DNA from: Pseudomonadota bacterium
Lineage (GTDB): Bacteria; Pseudomonadota; Gammaproteobacteria; Halothiobacillales; Halothiobacillaceae
Assembly (NCBI GenBank): GCA_021795795.1
Contig: JAJYPA010000008.1
Location: forward strand, 1-60,252
DNA: 60,252 bases
Direction: 5' to 3'
The position numbers and the translations under genes were made by a program. Positions within the stretch are counted from its first letter, which is position 1; every line of letters begins with the position of its first letter. Below the pieces are notes generated by a model that was given only the letters and a program-made list of their open reading frames with translations, made no database searches and was not told the DNA's origin. Below are positions 36,571 through 47,631 of this stretch, one piece after another.

Positions 36571-36986
36571 GATGTCTTCCCATTCGCCAGGTCTCCGGAA
36601 GGCGAGCCACCGGCATCGTCGGCCTGAACATGTTCGTCATCCTGCTTGCGCACGGCGGAAATCAGTGCATCCATCTGCATACCGCGCTCGATAGAAGCAT
36701 CGAACTGGAAAGTCAGACGCGGGACACTGCGCAAACGCATTCGATGAGCCAGCTCGGTGCGCAGGTAACCCGCAGCCGAATCCAGCCATGCTTGCGCCCG
36801 TTCGCGTTCTGAACTGTTCAGCACACTATAGAAAATCTTGGCATAACTGAGATCGCGCGTAACCTCGCAATCGGTCACCGTCAGCAAACTGATGTTGGCC
36901 TGGCGGATTTCTTCACGCAAAAGATCAGCAATTTCGCGACGGATCTGCTCCGCCACGCGCTGATGACGACTAAAACCTTGTGGCAT
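36567..36986 (-). CDS. rbfA: ribosome-binding factor A
   Basis: KH-fold assembly factor for the 30S subunit, needed for 16S 5'-end maturation. RHQRVAEQIRREIADLLREE, then VTDCEVTRDLSYAKIFYSVL and LRSVPRLTFQFDASIERG, are family features. The ATG at 36986 (MPQGFSRHQRV) is chosen because it matches homologues and has AGGGCAGG upstream; the frame opens 13 codons earlier at a GTG. The acidic tail (EHVQADDAGG) is variable in the family. The protein is 139 residues. Confidence 0.94.
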   Translation of the reverse strand: MPQGFSRHQRVAEQIRREIADLLREEIRQANISLLTVTDCEVTRDLSYAKIFYSVLNSSERERAQAWLDSAAGYLRTELAHRMRLRSVPRLTFQFDASIERGMQMDALISAVRKQDDEHVQADDAGGSPSGDLANGKTS

Positions 36987-37051
36987 CTGGCCTGCCCTGT
37001 TGTTCTGAATAAAAACCGGCCACACAAAAGTGGCAGGCTAAAAATGGCTGA

Positions 37052-39730
37052 TTACGACAAGGTGCGTTGAACTTCGACACGCTCAAACACTTCGATCATG
37101 TCGCCGACGCGAACGTCGTTATAGTTCTTGACGCCGATACCGCAATCAAAGCCCGCACGAACTTCTTGTGCGTCGTCCTTGAAGCGGCGAAGTGACTCGA
37201 GTTCACCTTCGTAAATCACCACGTGGTCACGCAGCACGCGAATCGGGTTGCCACGGCGGATAACCCCTTCGGTAACCATACAACCGGCGATGGCGCCAAA
37301 CTTCGGCGAGCGGAAGACGTCACGCACTTCAGCCAAGCCAACAATCTTCTCTTGAGTTTCCGTGCCCAACAAACCACTCATGGCATGGCGGACATCATCA
37401 ATCATTTCGTAGATGATGCTGTAGTAACGGATTTCAACATTCTGGGCCTGTGCAAGCTTGCGTGCAGAAGCCTCGGCGCGAACGTTGAAGCCGATCAGGA
37501 CTGCATTGGAAGTCGTCGCCAGATTCACATCCGACTCTGTAATACCGCCGACACTGCTCATCAACACATTAACCTTGACTTCATCGGTCGACAACTTGTT
37601 CAAGCTATCCCGAATCGCTTCGGCAGAACCTTGCACGTCGGCCTTGACCAAAACGTTCAGAGTCGCCACTTCACCTTCTTTCATCTGATCGAACAGATTT
37701 TCCAGCTTGGTGGACTGCTGAGTCGCCAAACGACTATCGCGGTATTTTCCTGCACGGAACAGGGCAATTTCACGTGCCTTGCGTTCGTCCTCGACCACGA
37801 CGAGATCGTCACCGGCCTGAGGTGTACCCGAGAGCCCGATGATGACCACTGGAATCGATGGACCGGCGGACTCGATAGGGGCGCCGTTTTCGTCGAGCAT
37901 CGCGCGAACGCGACCGTATTCCGAGCCGACGAGCACCACATCACCCTTGTTGAGGGTGCCGCTACGAACCAGGACCGTTGCAACGGGGCCACGTCCTTTT
38001 TCAAGCGAAGATTCAACCACGGTACCCTTGGCATGACCTTCTACCGGCGCCTTGAGTTCGAGTACTTCCGACTGCACCAGAATGGCATCCAGCAACTGGT
38101 CAATCCCGACACCGGTTTTAGCCGATACCGGAACGAATTGTGTGTCACCGCCCCATTCTTCCGAAATCACTTGCAATTGGGACAGTTCACTACGCACCCG
38201 CTCAAGATCAATGTTTGGCTTATCGATCTTGTTGATGGCCACCACGATCGGCACGCCAGCGGCACGCGCATGTTGTACGGCTTCTTTGGTTTGCGGCATC
38301 ACGCCATCATCGGCAGCAACGACGAGAACCACCAGATCGGTAACGCTGGCGCCCCGGGCGCGCATGGCAGTAAAGGCTTCGTGACCGGGTGTATCGAGGA
38401 ACGTGATCACACCACGGCTGGTTTTGACATGATAGGCACCCACATGCTGGGTAATACCGCCAGCCTCACCTGCCGTAACTTTCGCCCGACGGATGTAATC
38501 CAGCAATGAGGTTTTACCGTGGTCAACGTGACCCATAACGGTAACCACCGGCGGACGCGGCAGCGCAACACCCTGCTCGATCGCTTCATCCAGCTCGGCT
38601 TCGAGCGTGGAATCGGAAACCGGAATCGGCGTATGACCCATTTCTTCAACAACTAGAACAGCGGTGTCCTGATCGATCATCTGATTGATCGTCGCCATCA
38701 CACCCATGCTGAAGAGTGTCTTGACAACGTCCACACCTTTGACCGACATCTTCTGCGCCAGATCGGATACGGAAATGGTTTCCGGAATCGTTACATCACG
38801 GATGACGGGGGCCACTGGCTTTTCAAAGTTACTGGTCTGCTTGTTGGTAACGCCACCACGACCCGACGACTTGCGACCACGTTTGGCTCGGCGCTCTTCT
38901 GCACCCGCACCCAGATGCAGCTCTGAACGACCGGTTTTGACTTCACGTTCATGACGGCCCTTGCCACTATGCTTGGCACCCTTCTTGCGCGCTGACTCTT
39001 CTTCGACCGCCGATTTAACAGGGGCTGGGCGTCCATTGGATGTCACGCTTTCGGGTTCGGCTGCAGGCATGGCAATAATACGCAATCGAGATTTTGGCCG
39101 CTCCGTCAACTCATCAATGGCTTGTGGCAAAACATCGGAAACCGATTTTTCATCTGCCGAAACATCAAGTACCGTATCGAATGGCTCAGTCACTGTGCGA
39201 GCAGCGGCTTGGACTGGCGCTTCTTCATTTTTGACCGGCGCCGTCTCATCCACAGAACTTTGATCTACAGTCTGCTCTGCTTCAACCGCTACAGACCCTG
39301 TGACATGGGTTGCAGATAATTTTGCCGTATTTTCCACGCGTGGCTCCACAACAGGCTCAGGCGCCGTCACGACAACAGGTTCGACCACGGGTAGCTTCTC
39401 TTCGACTGGCTGCGTGGGCACTACTTCGCGAGCGACGTAGGTTTTACGGCTGCGATACTCGACTGCAACTGTCTTGCCGCGGGCGGCTCCTCCGCCGACC
39501 TTGATTTCTTCCTGCTTCTTACGTTGCAAGGTGATGCGATTGGGTTTGGCTTCACCGGCATCCTTGGCTGAATGTTGCCGCAGATGGGCCAACAGCTTCA
39601 TTTTATCGCCATCGCCGATCAGGGAATCGGCCGAACTGGCTTTCACACCAGCCTCGGCTAACTGCACAAGCAGACGCTCTGGGGTGGAACCAACTGTTTT
39701 CGCTAAATCTTTAACCGTGACCTCGGACAT
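37052..39730 (-). CDS. infB: translation initiation factor IF-2
   Basis: GTPase that places initiator tRNA on the 30S subunit. An N-terminal IF2_N motif ([20 protein letters not shown]) is followed by a long, variable, charged linker (about residues 70-320). The G domain has [18 protein letters not shown] (P-loop), DTPGHEAF and NKIDKP. Domains II to IV follow, with [14 protein letters not shown] and [14 protein letters not shown]. The ATG at 39730 has AGGAGA upstream; the frame starts 14 codons earlier. The protein is 892 residues. Confidence 0.97.
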   Translation of the reverse strand: MSEVTVKDLAKTVGSTPERLLVQLAEAGVKASSADSLIGDGDKMKLLAHLRQHSAKDAGEAKPNRITLQRKKQEEIKVGGGAARGKTVAVEYRSRKTYVAREVVPTQPVEEKLPVVEPVVVTAPEPVVEPRVENTAKLSATHVTGSVAVEAEQTVDQSSVDETAPVKNEEAPVQAAARTVTEPFDTVLDVSADEKSVSDVLPQAIDELTERPKSRLRIIAMPAAEPESVTSNGRPAPVKSAVEEESARKKGAKHSGKGRHEREVKTGRSELHLGAGAEERRAKRGRKSSGRGGVTNKQTSNFEKPVAPVIRDVTIPETISVSDLAQKMSVKGVDVVKTLFSMGVMATINQMIDQDTAVLVVEEMGHTPIPVSDSTLEAELDEAIEQGVALPRPPVVTVMGHVDHGKTSLLDYIRRAKVTAGEAGGITQHVGAYHVKTSRGVITFLDTPGHEAFTAMRARGASVTDLVVLVVAADDGVMPQTKEAVQHARAAGVPIVVAINKIDKPNIDLERVRSELSQLQVISEEWGGDTQFVPVSAKTGVGIDQLLDAILVQSEVLELKAPVEGHAKGTVVESSLEKGRGPVATVLVRSGTLNKGDVVLVGSEYGRVRAMLDENGAPIESAGPSIPVVIIGLSGTPQAGDDLVVVEDERKAREIALFRAGKYRDSRLATQQSTKLENLFDQMKEGEVATLNVLVKADVQGSAEAIRDSLNKLSTDEVKVNVLMSSVGGITESDVNLATTSNAVLIGFNVRAEASARKLAQAQNVEIRYYSIIYEMIDDVRHAMSGLLGTETQEKIVGLAEVRDVFRSPKFGAIAGCMVTEGVIRRGNPIRVLRDHVVIYEGELESLRRFKDDAQEVRAGFDCGIGVKNYNDVRVGDMIEVFERVEVQRTLS

Positions 39731-39806
39731 GGGGTCTCCTATGGTCGTCTCTAAATCAAAATTCAATACCAACTGCGCGTACGCGACTGGAACAGAGCCT
39801 ATTCGC

Positions 39807-39826
39807 TACCGATGACAAAATCGGTA
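39807..39826 (-). repeat. hairpin between nusA and infB
   Basis: A 7-bp inverted repeat TACCGAT/ATCGGTA with a 6-base loop, in the 134-base nusA-infB spacer. There is no T-run. It may be an RNA-processing or translational-control hairpin, but the role is not evident. Confidence 0.4.
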
Positions 39827-39864
39827 CAGCGCAAACTAATTTCCTGATCTTCAGGGCTGAACGA

Positions 39865-41340
39865 TCAGGCAAACCACGGCGCACGCGCCGCCATAATCAA
39901 TTGATGAGCCAAAGCCTCATCCACGCCTTCAAAGGCGGTCATCTCGTCGATTGACAACTCGGCCAGATCATCTGATGTATGAACTCCAGCCGCATTCAAT
40001 GTGGCGAGCAGTTCAGGCGTCATGCCTTCCAACTTGGCGATATCGAGTTCATCCGTAGATTCACCCGCGTCGTCAGAAATGGCCTGAACCAGCAGCGCAT
40101 CGCGAGCGCGGTTACGAAGTTCCTTGACGATATCCTCATCAAAACCTTCGACATCCAGCAGCTCTGCGGTCGGCACATAAGCAATTTCTTCCAGCGAGGA
40201 GAAACCCGCCTCGACCAGTACGGCGGCCACATCCTCATCGACGTCCAGATCACGCATGAACGATTCGGTGGCGCGACGTGTTTCGGTTTCTACCTTCGCG
40301 ACCGCTTCTTCCTCGCCCATCACATTCAGGTGCCATCCGGTCAACTGGCTCGCCAGTCGCACATTCTGACCACCACGGCCGATCGCCTGGGAGAGTTTTT
40401 CTTCCGTGACGGCAACGTCCATGCTGTGGCGATCTTCATCCACCACGATCGACACGACTTCTGCCGGTGACATGGCGTTGATGACGAACTGAGCTGGGTT
40501 GCTATCCCAGATGATGATATCAACGCGTTCACCGTTGAGCTCATTGGTGACCGACTGGACACGCGAACCGCGCATGCCGACGCAGGTACCGACCGGATCG
40601 ATCCGGCTATCGCGTGATTCGACCGCAATCTTGGCACGCAGACCCGGGTCGCGGGCAGCACCCTTGATTTCGATCAGCCCCTGTTCGATTTCCGGCACTT
40701 CCAGCTTGAACAACTCAATCAGGAACTCCGGCGCGGTGCGGCTAACGAATAGCTGCGGGCCACGGGGCTCATGACGCACATTCGCCAGATATCCACGAAG
40801 ACGATCACCTGGGCGCACCGCTTCACGACCGATCATTTCATCGCGTGGGATCAGGGCTTCAACATTACCACCCAGATCCAGGATCACATTCCCACGATCA
40901 ATCCGCTTGATCAGCCCCATGATCAGGCTGCCCTTGCGGTCGATATAGGCGTCGACGATCTGGCGGCGCTCTGCCTCGCGCACTTTCTGCACGATGACTT
41001 GCTTGGCGGCCTGCGCCGCGATGCGGCCGAATTCGACGGATTCAATTTCTTCCTCGACGAAGTCACCCACCTTGATATCGGGATCATCCATCTGCGCCGC
41101 TTCGAGAATCATTTCCCGCTCGGGAAATTCGGAAGATTCACCTTCGACAACCTGCCAACGACGGAAGGTGCGGTACTCGCCCGTATCCCGGTCGATTTGC
41201 ACACGTGTATCGATGTCGCCGCCATGACGTTTGCGGGCTGCCTGGGCAAGTGCGGCCTCGATCGCCTCGAAAATGACTTCGCGATCAACCCCTTTTTCGT
41301 TTGAAACCGCATCGGCTACAAAAAGAATCTCTTTGCTCAT
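39865..41340 (-). CDS. nusA: transcription termination/antitermination factor NusA
   Basis: RNA polymerase elongation factor. The N-terminal domain reads [21 protein letters not shown]1 and KH domains follow ([56 protein letters not shown]). Two acidic C-terminal repeats (about residues 365-490) are the type that contact the RNA polymerase alpha subunit. The 491 residues are standard for gammaproteobacteria. It sits 21 bases after rimP. Confidence 0.97.
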   Translation of the reverse strand: MSKEILFVADAVSNEKGVDREVIFEAIEAALAQAARKRHGGDIDTRVQIDRDTGEYRTFRRWQVVEGESSEFPEREMILEAAQMDDPDIKVGDFVEEEIESVEFGRIAAQAAKQVIVQKVREAERRQIVDAYIDRKGSLIMGLIKRIDRGNVILDLGGNVEALIPRDEMIGREAVRPGDRLRGYLANVRHEPRGPQLFVSRTAPEFLIELFKLEVPEIEQGLIEIKGAARDPGLRAKIAVESRDSRIDPVGTCVGMRGSRVQSVTNELNGERVDIIIWDSNPAQFVINAMSPAEVVSIVVDEDRHSMDVAVTEEKLSQAIGRGGQNVRLASQLTGWHLNVMGEEEAVAKVETETRRATESFMRDLDVDEDVAAVLVEAGFSSLEEIAYVPTAELLDVEGFDEDIVKELRNRARDALLVQAISDDAGESTDELDIAKLEGMTPELLATLNAAGVHTSDDLAELSIDEMTAFEGVDEALAHQLIMAARAPWFA

Positions 41341-41361
41341 AATGGTGGATATTCCCTTGAG

Positions 41362-41862
41362 TTACTTCGCAGAGCGACGTGCTTGGCGATCATTTTTTTG
41401 ACCGCCGAATTCAAAAACCAGATTGGCTCGCTCAACTTCCGCATACGGGAAGGTGAACACATCTTCATCACCTTCGATGGACAGGCTGATCTGCTCGCCT
41501 TCAACCGCCGTGACGATACCTTCGAAACGACGGCGCTGAGCCAGTGGCCGATGAAGGCGCACACGCACCTTCTGGCCGACAAACAGGGCGAAATCGCTGG
41601 CGCGGAACATCGGACGCTCAACGCCCGGCGAGGATACCTCAAGCCGGTAGAAGCCCGGGAACGGGTCTTCAACATCAAGCACACCGCTTAGGGCATCGCT
41701 GACTTTCGTGCAATCATCCAGCGTCACACCCGCTTCGGTATCAATGTATACCCGCAACAAACCATCCGGGCCACCGCGGAACTCACCGCCCACCCAAACA
41801 CAACCGGCTGCCTCAACAACAGGTTGCAATAAGGTTTCAATGGATTCTGGGATTTTCTGCAC
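41362..41862 (-). CDS. rimP: ribosome maturation factor RimP
   Basis: Assists 30S assembly. LLQPVVEAAGCVWVGGEF, LLRVYIDTEAGVTLDDCTKV and YRLEVSSPGVERPMFRASDF are the family blocks, the last strongly conserved. The SH3-like C-terminal domain follows. The GTG start at 41862 lies only 30 bases after a strong terminator-like hairpin. The 166 residues are slightly longer than usual because of a basic tail. Confidence 0.95.
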   Translation of the reverse strand: MQKIPESIETLLQPVVEAAGCVWVGGEFRGGPDGLLRVYIDTEAGVTLDDCTKVSDALSGVLDVEDPFPGFYRLEVSSPGVERPMFRASDFALFVGQKVRVRLHRPLAQRRRFEGIVTAVEGEQISLSIEGDEDVFTFPYAEVERANLVFEFGGQKNDRQARRSAK

Positions 41863-41891
41863 AGCCGATTTTTCTCTAAATGTTACAAAAT

Positions 41892-41911
41892 AAAAAAGCC
41901 CCGACTGGGGC
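41892..41911 (-). terminator. terminator or attenuator directly upstream of rimP
   Basis: On the minus strand, GCCCC-AGTC-GGGGC is followed by TTTTTT (41897-41892). It stands between the promoter at 41946-41974 and the rimP start at 41862, so most transcripts from that promoter would stop within about 45 bases unless read-through is allowed. Its position suggests attenuation of the rimP-nusA-infB operon. Confidence 0.75.
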
Positions 41912-41945
41912 CCGTTTTTCTTTTATCGTTGATCGCGGGATGCGG

Positions 41946-41974
41946 AATATAAAAAGGTTCTTGCCGGAAGTCAA
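41946..41974 (-). promoter_or_regulatory. strong promoter upstream of rimP-nusA operon
   Basis: On the minus strand -35 TTGACT (41974-41969), a 17-base spacer and -10 TATATT (41951-41946) are followed by a GC-rich stretch (CCGCATCCCGC), as in stringently controlled stable-RNA promoters. An 8-bp inverted repeat TTGCCGGA/TCCGGCAA (41961-41968 with 41980-41987) straddles the -35 and could be an operator. No tRNA gene follows, although metY occupies this place in E. coli. Confidence 0.72.
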
Positions 41975-42079
41975 ATTTATCCGGCAATCACCAAGCCTTG
42001 AACATCGTTCAAAGTCCTGTTTTTTTGAGAAAAACAGTTAAAACCACGCACGCGCCCGCAAAACAGAAATGTAATCGAC

Positions 42080-42586
42080 CTACTGGGTTTTTTCACGAAT
42101 CGTATCGAGGACATTTCGTGTGGCTTCCTTGGTCGCATCCCAGGCACTTCTGGCGGTGGATTTGGTCTTTTCCCATACCGCCGATGCCGCCTGCTTCGCT
42201 GTTTGCCACCAACTGTTATCCACTACGGGGTAGTGCGTCATGCCCGCAACCGATTCGTTTAAGTACACCTTGTAGCGCACATCATCGAGCTGCGTATCCC
42301 GCTCGGTTTTCAACCGGAATAACCCCGTTTGCACGAACAGTTTCTTGCCGTCCATCGAAGAAGCGGAGACATCAACATCAATCACAATCCCCGTGATTTT
42401 CATCTGTTCATCGACGATGACGTTGTCGACTTCACCGATCGATTTCGAATGGCCCTCGGCGTACACGGGCGCATCCATGAGCGCCTTCATCGAATACAAT
42501 CCTTGAGCCGCCTCGGCCAATGGCACGAACAGCAAGCCGCTAATCATCAAACCGAAGATCAACCCGTTTTTTATCTTGCCTATCAT
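42080..42586 (-). CDS. secreted PRC-barrel domain protein
   Basis: Signal peptide (LIFGLMISGLLFVPLAEA) followed by a PRC-barrel-like beta domain (LYSMKALMDAPVYAEGHSKS, IGEVDNVIVDEQMKITGIVI; about residues 30-110). A C-terminal helical stretch is rich in W, K and A (WWQTAKQAASAVWEKTKST), giving an amphipathic tail. PRC-barrel proteins bind diverse partners and respond to environment; the exact role is unknown. It lies between dnaJ and the rimP promoter, separately from both. Confidence 0.8.
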   Translation of the reverse strand: MIGKIKNGLIFGLMISGLLFVPLAEAAQGLYSMKALMDAPVYAEGHSKSIGEVDNVIVDEQMKITGIVIDVDVSASSMDGKKLFVQTGLFRLKTERDTQLDDVRYKVYLNESVAGMTHYPVVDNSWWQTAKQAASAVWEKTKSTARSAWDATKEATRNVLDTIREKTQ

Positions 42587-42638
42587 TATCCTGTCTCCTG
42601 TTGAACATCAACCACACACCGACAAGCTATCCTGCCAG

Positions 42639-43790
42639 CTACTCGCCACGCAAATCGTCAAAAAAGCTTTTTACCGAATCCAGCCACGAACGCTCACGCG
42701 GACGATGCTGAGCAGGAATCTCCCCGCCCTGCTCACCGATCAGTGAACGCTCAAATGCCAGCAGAAGTTCCTTCTGTTCGTTGGTGAGCTTGACCGGTGT
42801 TTCGACATGGACGGTCACGAGCAGGTCCCCCTTGGCACCGCCGCGCACGGGCTGGACCCCTTTTCCGCGCAGGCGGAACACCTTGCCCGTCTGGGTTTCG
42901 GCCGGAATCTTGAGCGCAATGCGGCCATCGAGTGTCGGCACTTCAATCTCGCCACCCAAGGCGGCTGTCACGAAGCTGATCGGCATATCACAGAGCAGGT
43001 CGGCATCCTGACGCTGGAAAATCGGGTGTGGTTTGACTTCAATCAGAACATACAGATCACCTGCCGGACCACCCTGCTCACCGGGACCACCTTCACCAGC
43101 GTGCCGCAAACGATCACCGGTATCGACGCCTGCAGGAATCTTGATCGACAGGGTCTTTTGCGTTTCTACCCGACCCGCACCATGACAGGCTTCGCAGGGA
43201 TGCTCGATCACTTCCCCTGAACCGCCACAGGTCGGACAGGTTTGCTGGATCGAGAAGAACCCCTGCTGGACACGCACCGCACCGGCACCATGGCAGGTAC
43301 TGCAGGTCTTTTTGCCTGTGCCGGGTTTCGCGCCCGTGCCATGGCAGACATCACAGGGTTCCGTGCTTGGAATCTGGATTTCTATCGTCGTGCCGCGAAC
43401 AGCCTCTTCCAGCGAAATCTTGAGGTGGTACTGCATATCGGCACCACGATAGGCGCGTGAGCGACCGCCGCCGCCACCGAAAATATCGCCAAACACTTCG
43501 CCGAAGATATCCGAAAACCCTGCACCGCCGCCGCCAAAACCGCCTCTACCGCCGCCCATACCTGCATTAACACCGGCATGGCCGAACTGGTCATAGGCAG
43601 CACGCTTTTGCGGGTCGGACAAGGTCTCGAATGCTTCCTTGGCTTCCTTGAATTTCTCTTCGGCGGAGGGGTCATCGGGATTGCGATCCGGGTGGTACTT
43701 CATAGCCAATCGACGATAGGCCTTTTTCAGCTCATCGCCCGATACCGTGCGTTCCACTTCAAGAATTTCGTAATAACAACGCTTCGCCAT
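42639..43790 (-). CDS. dnaJ: chaperone DnaJ (Hsp40)
   Basis: Stimulates DnaK ATPase and delivers unfolded clients. The J domain has the HPD motif ([11 protein letters not shown]). A Gly/Phe-rich linker with [11 protein letters not shown] follows, then four CxxCxGxG zinc-binding repeats ([32 protein letters not shown]). The C-terminal client-binding barrel includes [18 protein letters not shown]. The ATG at 43790 ([12 protein letters not shown]) is the family start; the frame opens 18 codons earlier. The protein is 383 residues. Confidence 0.97.
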   Translation of the reverse strand: MAKRCYYEILEVERTVSGDELKKAYRRLAMKYHPDRNPDDPSAEEKFKEAKEAFETLSDPQKRAAYDQFGHAGVNAGMGGGRGGFGGGGAGFSDIFGEVFGDIFGGGGGRSRAYRGADMQYHLKISLEEAVRGTTIEIQIPSTEPCDVCHGTGAKPGTGKKTCSTCHGAGAVRVQQGFFSIQQTCPTCGGSGEVIEHPCEACHGAGRVETQKTLSIKIPAGVDTGDRLRHAGEGGPGEQGGPAGDLYVLIEVKPHPIFQRQDADLLCDMPISFVTAALGGEIEVPTLDGRIALKIPAETQTGKVFRLRGKGVQPVRGGAKGDLLVTVHVETPVKLTNEQKELLLAFERSLIGEQGGEIPAQHRPRERSWLDSVKSFFDDLRGE

Positions 43791-43872
43791 AATCTGCTCA
43801 AAAGTTAAAACGGCAGAAGTGCGTGGGGTAAACCGCGCAACCATGCCGTATCAGAAACTGAATGCCTGTAAC

Positions 43873-43901
43873 AAAGCCGTCCTCCAACGGGAGACGGCTT
43901 T
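43873..43901 (-). terminator. dnaK-dnaJ intergenic hairpin
   Basis: A 9-bp perfect stem AAAGCCGTC/GACGGCTTT with an 11-base loop starts 10 bases after the dnaK stop. The short T tail suggests partial termination or transcript stabilisation, common between dnaK and dnaJ. Confidence 0.6.
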
Positions 43902-43910
43902 ATGCTCGGC

Positions 43911-45815
43911 TTATTTTTTATCGTCTTTGACTTCTTCGAACTCGGCATCGACCACGTCATCGTCCTTGGCCGAGGCGGTTTCTGCACCGCCTTGCTGCGG
44001 TTGTGCCGTGGCTTTCTGCATCAATGTGGCAGAAACCTGGGTCAACGCTTCGATTTTCGCTTCAATTTCAGCTTTGTTGTCGCCTTTCATTGCTTCGCGC
44101 AAAGCGGCAATCGCATTGGTAACTGGCTGCTTGTCCGCGTCGGTCAAGCCTTCGGTTTCCTTCATGGTTTTCTCAACCGTATGAATCAAACCATCGCCCT
44201 GGTTACGCACGTCAACCAACGCGCGCAGTTTCTTGTCTTCTTCCGCGTGTGCGGCGGCGTCGTCGACCATACGCTGCACTTCCTCGTCGGAAAGACCCGA
44301 GTTGGCCTTGATGACGATCTTCTGCTCTTTGCCGGTACCCTTGTCTTTCGCGGAGACATTCAAAATACCGTTGGCATCGATGTCGAAGGTGACCTCAATC
44401 TGCGGCATGCCCCGTGGTGCTGACGGAATGTCGGTCAGGTCGAAACGACCCAGCGATTTGTTGCCGGAAGCAATCTCGCGCTCACCCTGAAGTACATGCA
44501 CCGTTACCGCGGTCTGGTTGTCATCTGCCGTAGAGAAGACTTGACTTGCCTTGGTCGGGATGGTCGTGTTCTTCTCGATGAGTTTGGTCATCACGCCGCC
44601 CATCGTTTCGATACCCAGGGACAGCGGGGTGACATCAAGCAACAACACATCGCTAACACTACCGGACAATACGCCGCCCTGAATGGCCGCGCCCACGGCA
44701 ACCGCTTCATCCGGGTTCACGTCTTTGCGCGGTTCCTTGCCAAAGAAATTCTTCACGGCTTCACGCACCTTGGGCATGCGGGTCTGGCCGCCCACGAGGA
44801 TAACCTCGTCGATATCGCTTAACGATACGCCCGCATCCTTGATCGCCATTTTGCAGGGATCGATGGTGCGGGTGATCAGATCATCGACCAGCGATTCGAG
44901 CTTGGCACGAGTGATCTTGATATTCATGTGTTTCGGACCGGTGGCATCCGCCGTAACGTAGGGCAGGTTGACGTCGGTCTGTTCGGTCGAGGAAAGCTCG
45001 ATCTTGGCTTTTTCCGCAGCTTCCTTCACACGCTGCATGGCCAAAGGGTCATTGTGTAGATCCACGCCCTGTTCTTTCTTGAATTCAGCAACCAGAAAAT
45101 CGATCAGACGGTTGTCGAAATCTTCACCGCCGAGGAAGGTATCACCATTGGTGGAAAGCACTTCGAACTGCTTCTCGCCATCGATGTTGGCCACCTCGAT
45201 GATGGACACGTCAAACGTACCGCCACCCAAGTCATATACGGCAATCTTGCGGTCCTTGTTGTCTGCCTTGTCGATACCGTAGGCCAGTGCAGCCGCAGTC
45301 GGTTCGTTGATAATCCGCTTGACATCCAGACCGGCGATTCGGCCGGCGTCCTTGGTGGCCTGACGCTGACTGTCGTTGAAGTAAGCAGGAACGGTGATGA
45401 CCGCCTCGGTTACTTCTTCACCCAGATAGGCTTCGACGTCTTTTTTGATCTTCATCAGAACGCGTGCGGAAATTTCCGGCGGCGCCATTTTCCTGCCGTT
45501 TACCTCGACCCAGGCATCACCGTTGTCGGCCTTCACGATCTTGTAGGGCATCAGTTTGATGTCTTTTTGCACGGCGTCTTCATCGAAACGACGCCCGATC
45601 AAGCGCTTGACGGCAAACAGTGTGTTCTTCGGATTGGTGACGGCCTGTCGCTTGGCCGGTTGACCAACTATGATTTCACCGTCGTTGGCATAAGCAACGA
45701 TGGATGGAGTGGTGCGGGCACCCTCTGCGTTCTCGATCACCTTGGCAGACTTGCCTTCCATGATAGCCACGCAAGAATTCGTCGTGCCTAAATCGATACC
45801 AATAATCTTAGCCAT
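43911..45815 (-). CDS. dnaK: chaperone DnaK (Hsp70)
   Basis: ATP-driven foldase. The nucleotide-binding domain starts [37 protein letters not shown] and [17 protein letters not shown] are the other Hsp70 signatures. The linker [16 protein letters not shown] leads to the substrate-binding domain; the tail ends EEVKDDKK, similar to the EEVKD end of bacterial DnaK. The ATG at 45815 with GAGGGAGAA upstream gives 634 residues; the frame opens 13 codons earlier. Confidence 0.98.
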   Translation of the reverse strand: MAKIIGIDLGTTNSCVAIMEGKSAKVIENAEGARTTPSIVAYANDGEIIVGQPAKRQAVTNPKNTLFAVKRLIGRRFDEDAVQKDIKLMPYKIVKADNGDAWVEVNGRKMAPPEISARVLMKIKKDVEAYLGEEVTEAVITVPAYFNDSQRQATKDAGRIAGLDVKRIINEPTAAALAYGIDKADNKDRKIAVYDLGGGTFDVSIIEVANIDGEKQFEVLSTNGDTFLGGEDFDNRLIDFLVAEFKKEQGVDLHNDPLAMQRVKEAAEKAKIELSSTEQTDVNLPYVTADATGPKHMNIKITRAKLESLVDDLITRTIDPCKMAIKDAGVSLSDIDEVILVGGQTRMPKVREAVKNFFGKEPRKDVNPDEAVAVGAAIQGGVLSGSVSDVLLLDVTPLSLGIETMGGVMTKLIEKNTTIPTKASQVFSTADDNQTAVTVHVLQGEREIASGNKSLGRFDLTDIPSAPRGMPQIEVTFDIDANGILNVSAKDKGTGKEQKIVIKANSGLSDEEVQRMVDDAAAHAEEDKKLRALVDVRNQGDGLIHTVEKTMKETEGLTDADKQPVTNAIAALREAMKGDNKAEIEAKIEALTQVSATLMQKATAQPQQGGAETASAKDDDVVDAEFEEVKDDKK

Positions 45816-45947
45816 TATGTTCTCCCTCATAAGCCCGTTACGGGGCCAGTTCAATGTGTTCGTTTGAATTCGTTACTGCACCCTGATCTACACTTGGTGC
45901 GTTACGAAGTCTGATTTGCGGTCATTTGCTCTGTTTTCAAGAGCCCT

Positions 45948-46508
45948 TTACTGATTTTTGGACACTACCACCAAGGCGGGGCGCACAAGACGATCACGCA
46001 ACAGGTAACCTTTCTGCATCACGCTGATTACATGATCGGCAGGGCCTTCATGCGGCTGCACGGAAATTGCCTGATGATGATCCGGGTTGAAGCGCTCGCC
46101 GACCGGATGAACCGGATGGACACCGAATTTCTCCATCGTCTGCATGAACAGATTGAGCGTCATCTCGCTGCCTTCGCGGATTTTCTCCAGAGAAGCATGT
46201 TCGTTTTCGCTGGCCTGAATACCCATTTCCAGAGAATCGATTACCGGCAGCAAACTATCTACAAATCGCTCCAGAGCGAATTTTCGGGCATTCTCGATAT
46301 CGCGCTCCACGCGCTTGCGCAGGTTTTCCATCTCGGCGTGCAAACGCAGTATTTCCTGATCACGCTCGGCCAGTTTCTCTGCCAGAACCCGAGGATCCAG
46401 GGTTTCATCCGCTGTAACGGACTGATCCGCTTGCTCTTCTTTGCTCATGTCCTGGTTCACATCCTGGGTCATGTTTTCGTCGTGGGGTTGCTTGGATTGT
46501 TCCGTCAT
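45948..46508 (-). CDS. grpE: nucleotide exchange factor GrpE
   Basis: Releases ADP from DnaK. The acidic N-terminus is followed by a long coiled coil (LAERDQEILRLHAEMENLRK) and FVDSLLPVIDSLEMG. The C-terminal beta domain contains RFNPDHHQAISVQP and LRDRLVRPALVVVS. The ATG at 46508, with GAGGATCACC upstream, is preferred over the frame start at 46538. The protein is 186 residues. It is transcribed from the sigma-32 promoter at 46571-46598 and leads the grpE-dnaK-dnaJ group. Confidence 0.96.
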   Translation of the reverse strand: MTEQSKQPHDENMTQDVNQDMSKEEQADQSVTADETLDPRVLAEKLAERDQEILRLHAEMENLRKRVERDIENARKFALERFVDSLLPVIDSLEMGIQASENEHASLEKIREGSEMTLNLFMQTMEKFGVHPVHPVGERFNPDHHQAISVQPHEGPADHVISVMQKGYLLRDRLVRPALVVVSKNQ

Positions 46509-46570
46509 ACGGTGATCCTCAAAATCAGATAAAGCCATTGAATGTCGTCGCCGACGCGAATACCGTGTAG

Positions 46571-46598
46571 ATCTGGGGTGGCATCAAAATTTTTCAAG
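46571..46598 (-). promoter_or_regulatory. sigma-32 heat-shock promoter of grpE-dnaK-dnaJ
   Basis: On the minus strand, CTTGAAA (46598-46592), a 13-base spacer and CCCCAGAT (46578-46571) closely match the heat-shock consensus CTTGAAA/CCCCATNT. The grpE start lies about 60 bases downstream. No CIRCE element or hrcA gene is seen, so control is of the E. coli type. Confidence 0.9.
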
Positions 46599-46672
46599 TC
46601 AGGAGAAGAAAACATCAAAGGCAAAAGAACGGTATATTCTTCTCTAGTACAAATACCCAAAAGGTTTTACTT

Positions 46673-47623
46673 GTGGCTGATCATACGAAAGTCCGCGCAA
46701 AATCCGCGCAGACGCAATCTGTTGAACCAACGTCCAATGCTTCGGACGCGCCGGTATTTCGGCGCATTGGCATAATCACCAAACCCTACGCCGACCAAGC
46801 AATCAAACGTGTGTTCCAGAAACTGATCAAACTGCTCGATCAGATGGGCATCGACTGGGCGCTGGAACTATCCTGCGACAATCCGGTTCATCAGTTGCCG
46901 GTGGCGCGTTTCGAGCGTGACCAACCAGACTGCGACCTGATCATCGTGCTCGGTGGCGACGGTACCCTGCTCAATGCAGCGCGCACGCTGAGCCTGTGGA
47001 ATATCCCACTGATGGGCGTCAACCTCGGGCGTCTGGGCTTTCTGGTCGACATACTGCCCAGCGATCTGAAGCTCTATCTGGAGGCCATGCTGCGTGGCCA
47101 TTACATCGAAGATCGGCGCTTTTTGCTCGAAGGCACGCTCATGCGCGGAGAAACCCGGCTGCTTCAAGCCATCGCAATGAACGACATCACGTTTAAGATG
47201 CGTGATCCGGCACGCATGGTCGAATTCGACATGTATATCAATGGCGTGCTGCTCAACCAACAACGATCCGATGGCGTCGTCGTCTGCACCCCAACCGGCT
47301 CGACCGCCTATGCGCTGTCGGCTGGTGGCCCGCTGATTGCCCCCGACCTTGAAGCCATTGGCATCGTCTCGATTTGTCCGCACACGCTGAGTTATCGCCC
47401 CATCGTAGTCAGTGCCCAGCATGTGATCGAGATCACACCCAAGCCTCAGTCGCGCGGCGGCGGCGTGATGAGCTTCGACGGCCAGATCAACCACCCGCTT
47501 GATGTCGGTGATACCCTGGTCATTCGTCGGCACGATCACGATATCCGCCTGATTCATCCCTGCAACCACGACTACTACGCCCTGTTGCGCACGAAACTGT
47601 GCTGGGCGGAGCAAACCGGCTAA
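46673..47623 (+). CDS. nadK: NAD kinase
   Basis: Phosphorylates NAD to NADP. LIIVLGGDGTLLNAARTL contains the GGDG motif; NLGRLGFLVDI and VVCTPTGSTAYALSAGGPLI are the other family blocks. The GTG start at 46673 has AAGG 8 bases upstream. The first about 25 residues are low-conservation. It is divergent from grpE and is followed 8 bases later by recN, a common pairing. Confidence 0.95.
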   Translation: MADHTKVRAKSAQTQSVEPTSNASDAPVFRRIGIITKPYADQAIKRVFQKLIKLLDQMGIDWALELSCDNPVHQLPVARFERDQPDCDLIIVLGGDGTLLNAARTLSLWNIPLMGVNLGRLGFLVDILPSDLKLYLEAMLRGHYIEDRRFLLEGTLMRGETRLLQAIAMNDITFKMRDPARMVEFDMYINGVLLNQQRSDGVVVCTPTGSTAYALSAGGPLIAPDLEAIGIVSICPHTLSYRPIVVSAQHVIEITPKPQSRGGGVMSFDGQINHPLDVGDTLVIRRHDHDIRLIHPCNHDYYALLRTKLCWAEQTG

Positions 47624-47631
47624 TTTTTCCC

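Noticed and set aside
41912..42079. A tRNA gene expected upstream of rimP, as in E. coli metY
   Set aside because: No cloverleaf or T-loop sequence could be found on either strand.
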